A stretch of 64,000 nucleotides of DNA, from positions 24,806,764 through 24,870,763 of the forward strand of contig NC_090129.1 in NCBI RefSeq assembly GCF_040581485.1, in the 5' to 3' direction. Position numbers and translations under genes: made by a program. Each line of letters starts with the position of its first letter. Position 1 is the stretch's first letter. The notes below the pieces were generated by a model. The model was not told the origin of the DNA. It did not search any database and saw only the letters and a program-made list of their open reading frames with translations. The stretch is from Linepithema humile (Eukaryota > Arthropoda > Insecta > Hymenoptera > Formicidae). Below, in pieces: positions 60,701 through 64,000 of the stretch.

Positions 60701-63353
60701 TTGCAGAGCCGGGATCGAGAATATATCCGTCATGTTCGCGAAGCCCGACAAGCGTGCAAGCTGGGAGGAGAGTTTCAACGAAGCCAAACAGAAGCTTGGT
60801 GAGCAATGTTATCCGTGTCAAATGTTCTACATTTGAAATACTATTTTTAATCAAAAAATATATGTTATAGAAATAATACACGCTCGAAAAGTAACATTTT
60901 TTTCTGTTATTACATTTAGTACCAATATGTGGTCGAAATATCCGAATATTACGTTTTACGAATGAACAAATGAGTTACAGCTATCTTTCTTAAGCATTTG
61001 TACAAAAAAGATGTCCGTAAGTGAACTGAATTTTTAAATAAAGAACTAAATGGATGATTTTAAACACAGTATGTGTTTAAAAACAATATACAAGCTATGC
61101 ATATAAAAATTTTTTTAAGGATTATCACATTTTCTATATTTTTTCTAACTTTATAAGTCGGAGAATTTTAATTGCTTTCCAATTTTACAGCGCTATCAGC
61201 CGACAGGAGACCGTGTCCTGAATTCGTGGGACCTCTGCCGATCAGGAAGACGCGAGCGGGTCTTCAGTTCACCTGCGCGGCGCCGACGCTGGCGAATGGA
61301 CAGGGATCAAGGGACGTCTGGGTCTGCAACAGCGACGGCTACGTCGGCCAGGTGTGCGTGCTGAGCCTGAGCCCGGAACCGCCGCAGGTCACATCGTGTA
61401 ACGGAGTCTGCAACGCCAGGATACTCTGCGTCGCTGGAATACCTGCGTGCACGCCCGGGTAAGATTGGCGAGGTGCAATAGGCGGATGCGTAGAGAAATT
61501 TGGCATCAATTGCGAGGAGAGATAATTGAACAGCTAAGCGGGTGGAAGGGGAGGTACGAACACACGGGTTTAAATGTTGTCTTTTCAGTTCAAACTCGTG
61601 TCCGTCGAACAACAGTCCATTCGTTAACAGCAAGAGCGGTATAAGCATATCGGTGCAAGACGTGGATGCCGGTGGCGGTAACATACAGTTAGACAGGTAA
61701 TAATTCTCCCGCGGCGATCGCGATTGACGCGTAAATAACGAAACTTGCAGTATTGAGCGGTTTATAGTTTTAGGTATGATTTATTAATAATAGTAAACAT
61801 TAACATTGGCCACATTATTCTTTATTCACCGAGCTAAGTGTGAACGTACGAAATGCCAATTTATCTAGTAGCGAATTTGTTAAATGTAAATTTTTAATTT
61901 ACCACACTTATTAAAAAAAGTTAATGCTAAGCGAAAATTAATGATCAGGAAATTCTTTAATCGATGTCGAGGTCAATATAAAGCTTTGAATAGAGGACTG
62001 CCATAGTCTCTCGTCTATTTTCATATTGTTTTGCATCGGTTTAACGTCATTTGCGCTCACGCATTTTGCAGTAGCTCGAGCTCCGACGATTCGGACTCGG
62101 ACGACATTCCATGCGCAGACACGGGCAGCGTGACACTGAGCGGTGATGTATCGAATATCGACAATACTACTGCGGAGGAGGATGCGAATCAGCCCACGAT
62201 GTGGCTGGGGACTGAAGACGGTTGCATTCACGTGTACAACTGCAACGACAATATCCGGATTAAGAAGAACAAGGTGAAAATTCAGCACGGCAGCAGTGTG
62301 CACTGCATCATGTAAGCTACTTTATTTTATTATAATAGAAGAATAAGATAAAATGTATTACATTCCATATGTGTCGCACGCACACACATATATTTTGCAA
62401 TGTAACGTTGCTTTGTATTTTCAGATACTTGGACAACAAAGTGTTTGTCTCTCTTGCCAACGGAGACATCACCGTTTATGCTCGGGACCACAGTACGTGT
62501 TGCGAGAGATTAATAATATTTTTTAATTAAAATGACTTGATAAAGTGGTAAAGTTTTATTCTATTTTATTTGTGTCTTTTTTTTTATTATAGCCGGCGGA
62601 TGGAACACTCCGGATCCAACGACGGTATCCGTTGGAACGGTAGCGTCGCCGGTAACTAAAATGCTGTCTGTCTCCGGGAAGCTCTGGTGCGGCTGCCACA
62701 ATAGCGTGAAAGTTCTCAATACTCACACGTTGGATATTGAGCACACGTTCACCGTGAGCAGTGATACGAGCCGTGCTGTTTCCTGCATGGCAAACTCCGG
62801 CGGTTTAGGCGTCTGGATTTCCTTACACAATAGCGCCGTGCTGAGGCTTTTCCATTCCGGTACTTACGAGTGTCTGACGGATATCAACATCGCGCCAGCT
62901 GTCACCAAAATGCTTGCCAGTAAGTTTCAAATCTTGAATAACTGGAGAATCATTGACTTGAGTATTTTTAATCATTTTCACTCCGATTTATTGTACCATC
63001 TTTCTTCGAATATCAATTTAGGATGATGCAATTTCTGTCTGCCTTTATTTTTACAGCTTCTACAATTTTTATTGAGTTACTCTCAAATCTTTATACTAAT
63101 CGAATTAATCGATCGATAGCGATAAGGGTCTCGTGAACGGACTTCGGCACTTATTTTAACGGAAGCGTTAAACTTGCTGCAGGTTGCGATGACATAATCC
63201 GACAGCATAAAGCAGCGTGTCTTAGAGTCACCGCACTGTTGGCTTGCAACGAGTTACTTTGGATCGGCACGAGCGCCGGCGTGCTGCTCACCGTGCCAAT
63301 TCCCCATATAAAGCCATCCACTCAGAGGATGTCGCAGCCGCCGATCGTGACTG
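27659..63353 (+). CDS. ARHGEF17: Rho guanine nucleotide exchange factor 17 (TEM4-like), 22 exons, 3' end beyond window
   Basis: This is a Rho-family GEF that loads GTP onto Rho-type GTPases; mammalian ARHGEF17/TEM4 acts on RhoA-C and associates with actin and cell junctions. Twenty-two exons with gt/ag sites join in consistent phase, giving 1666 codons before the window ends. Residues 1-868 are low-complexity, rich in Ser, Pro and Gln, with short basic and proline motifs. The DH domain is at about 870-1085, with CR1 near ELYDTERSYVEAL and CR3 at LLIKPVQKIPRYELLIQRLL. A PH-like module follows at about 1090-1272, with strands at ERALFLFSDLLVI and YKMLMRIPLDDLEVMK and a helical insertion at 1168-1240. 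Residues from about 1280 form a WD40-like propeller with repeated W-x-G/S blades such as MWLGTEDGCIHVYNCND and LWIGTSAGVLLTV. The order DH, split PH, propeller fits ARHGEF17 best; ARHGEF10 is the nearest alternative. The start is ATG 27659, preceded by an in-frame stop. Confidence 0.92.
27824..29194. other. RhoGEF intron 1
   Basis: This 1371-bp intron is phase 0. No further exon, repeat or RNA gene is recognised in it. Several short open frames at 28.1-28.9 kb show no similarity I know. Confidence 0.6.
29195..29836 (+). CDS. ARHGEF17: RhoGEF exon 2 (residues 56-269)
   Basis: The acceptor is ttgttccag and the donor TTGCAG|gtactt; both ends are phase 0. The exon encodes a charged ESLPPANSKEESQESRRKRN stretch, then a Ser/Thr/Pro-rich region with a Gln-His tract (STSQQQQQQHQAHYHHHYQQ), a short Ala run and many Ser residues. 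It is almost certainly disordered. The same stretch is open in other frames because of its GC-rich composition. Confidence 0.85.
29837..31317. other. RhoGEF intron 2
   Basis: This 1481-bp intron has GC-rich, CpG-rich sequence near both ends and one MITE (30944-31092). No extra exon is recognised. Confidence 0.6.
30944..31092. mobile_element. 149-bp MITE, Tigger/pogo-like
   Basis: Terminal inverted repeats of about 22 bp (cagtcgattccggttaattg at the left and its near-exact complement at the right) flank a noncoding core with internal copies of attggg. The left flank is TA; the right flank reads TG, a likely decayed TA target duplication. TIRs starting CAGTCGA with TA insertion fit Tc1-mariner/pogo-type elements. 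It has no coding capacity. Confidence 0.8.
31318..31554 (+). CDS. ARHGEF17: RhoGEF exon 3 (residues 270-348)
   Basis: The acceptor is cgactgcag and the donor CCACAG|gtgagg, both phase 0. The exon encodes EPAVIAVDRLHRFRWSG, a Gly/Ser run, then a Lys/Glu-rich SEKAERLRELTEKLKG helix and a proline-rich GPAPVPPPRRPSRV motif. The motif resembles an SH3 ligand, which is inference. A second possible acceptor (cacag) lies inside the exon at about 31350. Confidence 0.83.
31555..32589. other. RhoGEF intron 3
   Basis: This 1035-bp intron contains the palindromic MITE at its 5' end and otherwise AT-rich sequence with no recognised feature. Confidence 0.6.
31669..31788. mobile_element. 120-bp palindromic MITE with TTA duplication, Harbinger-like
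   Basis: The two ends are complementary for about 50 bp, reading ggtgcgtttggggag...gcgctat inward from the left and the complement from the right, around a roughly 20-bp centre. TTA flanks both sides (31666-31668 and 31789-31791), a duplication typical of PIF/Harbinger elements. One G appears lost at the left end. The superfamily call is inference. Confidence 0.78.
32590..33106 (+). CDS. ARHGEF17: RhoGEF exon 4 (residues 349-520), open frame lacking an ATG
   Basis: The exon follows a polypyrimidine-ttttag acceptor, is open for 517 bp in the frame that continues exon 3, and ends at CAAG|gtaagc in phase 1. It encodes TGSNSGCGRCDGRPSH, a Gln run, SESVSEECLSDRSG, YSDSVVDSATSVDDLCDNL and RSASFGQVDFNQ. 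The RSASF and Ser/Asp motifs look like kinase and docking sites. Without an in-frame Met near its start it is invisible to a simple ORF search, but phase and composition make it firm. Confidence 0.85.
33107..35294. other. RhoGEF intron 4
   Basis: This 2188-bp phase-1 intron shows no recognised exon or element. A GC-richer patch lies at about 34.6-34.9 kb. Confidence 0.55.
35295..35714 (+). CDS. ARHGEF17: RhoGEF exon 5 (residues 521-660)
   Basis: The acceptor is cctcttccag and the first two bases complete an Ala codon split with exon 4. The donor is CAAAAAG|gtgaga in phase 1. The product is disordered and Ser/Thr/Pro-rich: NRQKTQPITTSNRSE, TLPRRRGDVTPGGSTPQNSP, then an acidic tail. Several SP/TP sites could be phosphorylated by proline-directed kinases (inference). 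Confidence 0.85.
35715..37302. other. RhoGEF intron 5
   Basis: This 1588-bp phase-1 intron has a GC-richer patch at about 36.1-36.7 kb containing open frames on both strands without similarity. No extra exon is supported. Confidence 0.55.
37303..37606 (+). CDS. ARHGEF17: RhoGEF exon 6 (residues 661-761)
   Basis: The acceptor is cgtttttag; the first two bases complete a Glu codon. The donor is CGAAG|gtaacc in phase 2. It encodes ETRIEPHEVIITPPPEEPRL, an acidic Ser/Glu run, a basic KARRYRGDTSKRRKGVYI stretch and SDLSDCEGHTPR. The Met at 37287 lies in the intron and is not used. Confidence 0.86.
37607..37963. other. RhoGEF intron 6
   Basis: This 357-bp phase-2 intron shows nothing beyond its splice sites. 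Confidence 0.6.
37964..38282 (+). CDS. ARHGEF17: RhoGEF exon 7 (residues 762-868)
   Basis: The acceptor is aaccacag, whose next base completes an Arg codon. The donor is GAAAC|gtgagt in phase 0. It encodes YLSNQRYSKRPLRGPYGQML, RKISANLSYNASSNNSGSEP, and PTKLEGLPGPSPELLAELL, the last a probable short helix. It is the last exon before the 12.4-kb intron. Confidence 0.86.
41353..41371. repeat. Poly(A) run, 19 bp
   Basis: This is an uninterrupted A homopolymer in intron 7. No retroposed gene body was recognised upstream of it. Confidence 0.8.
46462..46560. repeat. (CT)n microsatellite, about 100 bp
   Basis: A nearly pure CT run has TTCT interruptions and degrades into (CTCA)n at its right end. 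The Ser/Leu and Arg/Glu open frames over it are artefacts of the repeat. Confidence 0.95.
48708..48764. repeat. (GA)n microsatellite, 57 bp
   Basis: A pure GA dinucleotide run sits at the edge of a GC-rich patch within intron 7. It is a candidate polymorphic marker and, as in other insects, a possible GAGA-type factor site (inferred). Confidence 0.95.
50239..50258. repeat. Poly(A) run, about 20 bp
   Basis: This A homopolymer lies 440 bp before exon 8. No associated element body was recognised. Confidence 0.8.
50697..50774 (+). CDS. ARHGEF17: RhoGEF exon 8, start of DH domain (residues 869-894)
   Basis: A long T-rich tract and ttgcag precede the exon, and the donor is CAAT|gtaagt. It encodes DTRTHVVVELYDTERSYVEA, the first conserved helix (CR1) of a DH domain, where the Glu contacts the GTPase switch region in the family. 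Both ends are phase 0. Confidence 0.92.
52056..52147. mobile_element. 92-bp hairpin MITE, probably mariner-like
   Basis: The ends aggtaagtcagaaattatcc and its near-exact complement pair over about 25 bp, with a T-rich centre. The left flank is TA; the right flank is not, so the target duplication is uncertain. The assignment to mariner-type elements rests on small size and terminal sequence character. Confidence 0.72.
53229..53285. repeat. Short clustered tagtaattac-type repeats
   Basis: Three related decamers (tagtaattac, tagtgattac, tagtaattac) occur within 57 bp, two of them followed by ataaaac or gtaaaac. They may be a remnant of a terminal repeat array or simple local duplication. Confidence 0.5.
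53531..54033 (-). mobile_element. Fold-back mariner remnant with transposase C-terminal sequence
   Basis: Two inverted arms, about 53531-53697 and 53850-54033, share the end sequence cctccaatttttttctcag, a ttcctacaa block and an internal ggaatacarcgtctg block. On the minus strand the centre reads VLPQPLYNPDLAPSNY in one frame, which matches the conserved PDLAPSDY region near the third catalytic Asp of mariner transposases. The left arm then reads FLKKFYRFGIQRLNQRW, the usual mariner C-terminal motif. The right arm encodes a related FGIQRLIQK in the opposite direction. Stops and frame breaks show it is dead. It looks like two mariner 3' ends joined in inverted orientation. Confidence 0.82.
55023..55100 (+). 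CDS. ARHGEF17: RhoGEF exon 9, DH domain (residues 895-920)
   Basis: The acceptor is gaattccag and the donor TATCAG|gtatta, both phase 0. It encodes KYLQPLKSPENAGLVDAATV DEIFYQ, matching the segment after CR1 in ARHGEF17-type DH domains. Confidence 0.92.
55101..56079. other. RhoGEF intron 9
   Basis: This 979-bp phase-0 intron carries one hAT-like MITE (55839-55987). Nothing else is recognised. Confidence 0.6.
55839..55987. mobile_element. 149-bp MITE, hAT-like, 8-bp duplication
   Basis: Terminal inverted repeats read tagagcatcttttgacat from the left and tagggctgttatttttgacat from the right, and the complementarity continues through cgtagcttygaag. Flanking octamers gtctggac and atctgaac match at six of eight positions, as expected for an old hAT target-site duplication. 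There is no coding capacity. Confidence 0.78.
56080..56184 (+). CDS. ARHGEF17: RhoGEF exon 10, DH domain (residues 921-955)
   Basis: The acceptor is gcatttcag and the donor GATGTG|gtgagt, both phase 0. It encodes IPALLSHHEVFLEELRRRLD followed by a TWELKQTIGDVFLDV segment, the helices between CR1 and CR2. Confidence 0.92.
56185..57477. other. RhoGEF intron 10
   Basis: This 1293-bp phase-0 intron contains the diverged tandem duplication at 56352-56812 and otherwise AT-rich DNA. Confidence 0.6.
56352..56812. repeat. Diverged tandem duplication, unit about 233 bp
   Basis: Copy 1 (56352-56584) and copy 2 (56585-56812) both start with taataaatcga and share tgatgtcgcgacca, tctttacgtaact, gtttcacatttcttcc, attctataacgaataaattc and tttcttgaaaattta in the same order. 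Substitutions and small indels show the duplication is not recent. Confidence 0.85.
57478..57594 (+). CDS. ARHGEF17: RhoGEF exon 11, DH domain (residues 956-994)
   Basis: The acceptor is ctttgtag and the donor CTCGAG|gtatgc, both phase 0. It encodes FTKPVVLETYTLFLDNWKSA and AKPAFARFLE, the CR2 region. The correct frame gives no ATG near the exon start, so overlapping frames mislead here. Confidence 0.9.
57595..58057. other. RhoGEF intron 11 with CT-rich tract
   Basis: This 463-bp phase-0 intron contains an interrupted pyrimidine (CT/CCT) tract at 57631-57726 and a normal acceptor. No exon is seen in it. Confidence 0.65.
57631..57726. repeat. CT/TCC-rich simple repeat
   Basis: An interrupted (CT)n, (TCC)n pyrimidine run on the sense strand lies just inside intron 11, 37 bp after the donor. 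It is a possible binding stretch for polypyrimidine-tract proteins (inferred). Confidence 0.9.
58058..58344 (+). CDS. ARHGEF17: RhoGEF exon 12, DH CR3 and C-terminal helix (residues 995-1089)
   Basis: The acceptor is gcgattag and the donor GACAG|gtagta in phase 2. It encodes the DH signature helix KPVQKIPRYELLIQRLLKHT followed by the HPDHELLQAAQKEVHELV helix. The Lys, Arg and Leu positions of CR3 needed for GEF activity in Dbl proteins look intact, so the domain is predicted active. Confidence 0.94.
58480..58494. repeat. Poly(C) run, 15 bp
   Basis: This is an uninterrupted C homopolymer, rare in an AT-rich intron. Its length may be affected by sequencing or assembly error. Confidence 0.85.
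58645..58669. repeat. Poly(T) run, 25 bp
   Basis: This is an uninterrupted T homopolymer in intron 12. It could be the A-tail of a minus-strand retroposon, but no element body was recognised. Confidence 0.85.
59278..59415 (+). CDS. ARHGEF17: RhoGEF exon 13, PH-like module start (residues 1090-1135)
   Basis: The acceptor is cccatag and the donor CAAC|gtaagt; the exon starts after two bases of a split Arg codon. It encodes RHDLVTIASNQGTRKERALF and FSDLLVITSIKRRSG, the first strands of a PH-type fold. Confidence 0.9.
59416..59878. other. RhoGEF intron 13
   Basis: This 463-bp AT-rich intron splits a Thr codon after its second base. Nothing else is seen in it. Confidence 0.65.
59879..59973 (+). 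CDS. ARHGEF17: RhoGEF exon 14, PH-like module (residues 1136-1167)
   Basis: The acceptor is ttcgcag and the donor AAAG|gtatcg in phase 1. It encodes SLVGLLDANKYKMLMRIPLD followed by DLEVMK, a conserved strand pair in ARHGEF17 homologues. Confidence 0.9.
60045..60267 (+). CDS. ARHGEF17: RhoGEF exon 15, helical insertion in PH module (residues 1168-1241)
   Basis: The acceptor is gtttccag, 71 bases after the previous exon, and the donor is ACGCA|gtaagt in phase 2. The encoded segment is strongly helical and heptad-like (EVDYLREDCSKLTQLQELTV, KQQLEDLIKDML). It interrupts the PH fold, as in vertebrate ARHGEF17. Confidence 0.9.
60268..60706. other. RhoGEF intron 14/15 interval before exon 16
   Basis: This 439-bp intron (between exons 15 and 16) contains no recognised feature. 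Confidence 0.65.
60707..60798 (+). CDS. ARHGEF17: RhoGEF exon 16, end of PH module (residues 1242-1272)
   Basis: The acceptor is ttgtttgcag and the donor CTTG|gtgagc in phase 1. It encodes ENISVMFAKPDKRASWEESF and NEAKQKL, the final strand and the C-terminal helix with its conserved Trp. Confidence 0.9.
60799..61190. other. RhoGEF intron between exons 16 and 17
   Basis: This 392-bp AT-rich intron, phase 1, contains no recognised feature. Confidence 0.65.
61191..61458 (+). CDS. ARHGEF17: RhoGEF exon 17, propeller start (residues 1273-1361)
   Basis: The acceptor is attttacag and the donor CCCGG|gtaaga in phase 2. It encodes PEFVGPLPIRKTRAGLQFTC and then the first blade-like repeat DVWVCNSDGYVGQVCVLSL. 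The segment is rich in Cys and highly similar to ARHGEF17 as I recall it. Confidence 0.92.
61589..61696 (+). CDS. ARHGEF17: RhoGEF exon 18, propeller loop (residues 1362-1397)
   Basis: The acceptor is tcttttcag and the donor GACAG|gtaata. It encodes NSCPSNNSPFVNSKSGISIS and QDVDAGGGNIQLD, a polar inter-blade loop. The frame follows exon 17 through a split Gly codon. Confidence 0.85.
61697..62071. other. RhoGEF intron between exons 18 and 19
   Basis: This 375-bp AT-rich intron, phase 2, contains no recognised feature. Confidence 0.65.
62072..62311 (+). CDS. ARHGEF17: RhoGEF exon 19, acidic loop and blade (residues 1398-1477)
   Basis: The acceptor is attttgcag and the donor ATCAT|gtaagc in phase 2. 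It encodes an acidic SSSSSDDSDSDD run (possible CK2 sites, inferred) followed by the blade MWLGTEDGCIHVYNCND. Confidence 0.9.
62425..62492 (+). CDS. ARHGEF17: RhoGEF exon 20, propeller blade (residues 1478-1500)
   Basis: The acceptor is gtattttcag and the donor CCACA|gtacgt in phase 1. This short exon encodes YLDNKVFVSLANGDITVYAR, a clear blade strand set. It is too short for most ORF searches. Confidence 0.9.
62593..62919 (+). CDS. ARHGEF17: RhoGEF exon 21, propeller blades (residues 1501-1609)
   Basis: The acceptor is tttattatag and the donor GCCA|gtaagt in phase 1. It encodes two blades, around LWCGCHNSVKVLNTHT and VWISLHNSAVLRLFHSGTYE. The translation past 62919 is intronic. Confidence 0.92.
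63183..63353 (+). CDS. ARHGEF17: RhoGEF exon 22, last visible exon (residues 1610-1666)
   Basis: The acceptor is acttgctgcag and the donor ACTG|gtgcgt in phase 1. It encodes CDDIIRQHKAACLRVTALLA and ELLWIGTSAGVLLTVPIP, conserved ARHGEF17 propeller sequence. The coding sequence must continue beyond base 64000, because phase 1 requires at least one more exon and the propeller is incomplete. Confidence 0.9.
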
Positions 63354-64000
63354 GTGCGTATTGACGTCATATTCTATCATCTATATCGCCGTTATTATTG
63401 CCCCGCGATATAATTAGAAAGCTGGCCGACACCCCAAATTGTGCGCCATGCCCGTTCACGTGGAAGGATACAGGAGCGATCGATCAGTGTCAAGTTTTAT
63501 TTTCTATATAGGATATAACTCCATGATAGGTGCAGGGATATTAATCGCTTTTAATCCGTTAGTCAAATATCAGTATTACGTATATATTTCATTTTTTAAG
63601 ATAGCTTAGTATTACGTATATATAAAAGTAAAGAATGTTGTAAAACTTTTTTTAGAAATTTAAATTATAGAATATAATAATAGTAGGCATAAAAATGAAT
63701 AAAATATATATTATTTTAACATTAATGTATATTTTATTCATTTTTATGCTTTAGAATTTTACATCATATCATTTGGTAAACCTAGAACTTTGCTGTAATG
63801 CATTGAAATTTTATATTTTAAAGAAAAAAATTTTTAAATTTTTTAAATATGTCTAGAATTCTACAATATAAGATTTCAATGTATCGCAGTAAAGTTTTAG
63901 GTCTACCAAATATTATGATATAAGATTCTAACAAATAAAAATAAATAAAATGTACGATTTAATATTCTAGACTACCTCACTGTTTAAAATATAAGACTTC
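63354..64000. other. Start of RhoGEF intron after exon 22
   Basis: The donor gtgcgt opens an intron that runs off the window. It is AT-rich and holds the long hairpin at 63727-63955. No exon is seen before base 64000. Confidence 0.6.
63727..63955. repeat. Long AT-rich inverted repeat (arms about 94 bp)
   Basis: The left arm (63727-63820) and right arm (63862-63955) are complementary nearly throughout, sharing atcatatcatttggtaaacc, aactttgctg and gcattgaaat blocks in inverted form, with a loop of about 41 bases. A shorter inverted segment at 63687-63710 also matches the start of the left arm (gcataaaaatgaataaaata). It is probably a MITE or a fold-back element; no target duplication was fixed. 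Confidence 0.75.

Noticed and set aside
1..64000. CRISPR arrays, bacterial operons, phage or viral gene clusters
   Set aside because: No regularly spaced direct repeats, no Shine-Dalgarno-led gene strings and no viral hallmark proteins were seen. The window is an intron-rich animal locus.

Overview
The window looks like nuclear DNA of an insect, most likely a hymenopteran and perhaps an ant. It is AT-rich, with sharp GC-rich, CpG-retaining islands, long introns, (CT)n and (GA)n microsatellites and several short inverted-repeat transposon remnants. The coding content is two eukaryotic, intron-containing genes. No bacterial or viral genes, CRISPR arrays, rRNA genes or convincing tRNA genes were seen. 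The taxon is inferred from general character and was not tested by database search.

Region by region: 1-7387 has no recognisable gene. A compact minus-strand gene with five coding exons lies at 7388-8704. It encodes a 169-residue four-transmembrane protein resembling the insect DUF4728 (pasiflora-like) family. From 8713 to 27639 no protein-coding exon could be supported. This stretch holds GC-rich islands (strongest at about 14.2-14.95 kb, others near 16.7-17.0 and 18.2-18.8 kb) that may be promoters or 5' untranslated exons, plus a duplicated 213-bp element.

From 27659 to the right edge runs one large plus-strand gene, reconstructed here as 22 phase-compatible coding exons (about 1666 codons in the window, 3' end missing). 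Its product matches the Rho guanine-nucleotide exchange factor ARHGEF17 (TEM4). The N-terminal half (residues 1-868, exons 1-7) is long, low-complexity and Ser/Pro/Gln-rich. A 12.4-kb intron follows. Exons 8-12 encode the DH (Dbl-homology) catalytic domain. Exons 13-16 encode a PH-like module split by a helical insertion, and exons 17-22 encode the start of a C-terminal WD40-like beta-propeller. Two of these exons (4 and 22) contain no usable start codon for an ATG-based ORF search and were found by following splice phase.

The introns contain non-autonomous DNA-transposon remnants. They include a Tigger/pogo-like MITE, a TTA-flanked Harbinger-like MITE, a small mariner-like hairpin, a fold-back mariner with recognisable transposase C-terminal sequence, a hAT-like MITE with an imperfect 8-bp target duplication, and a long AT-rich hairpin after the last visible exon. 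I found no previously undescribed multigene system. The most interesting items are the gene architecture and its possible alternative promoters, the overlapping uORF at the start codon, and the fold-back mariner.
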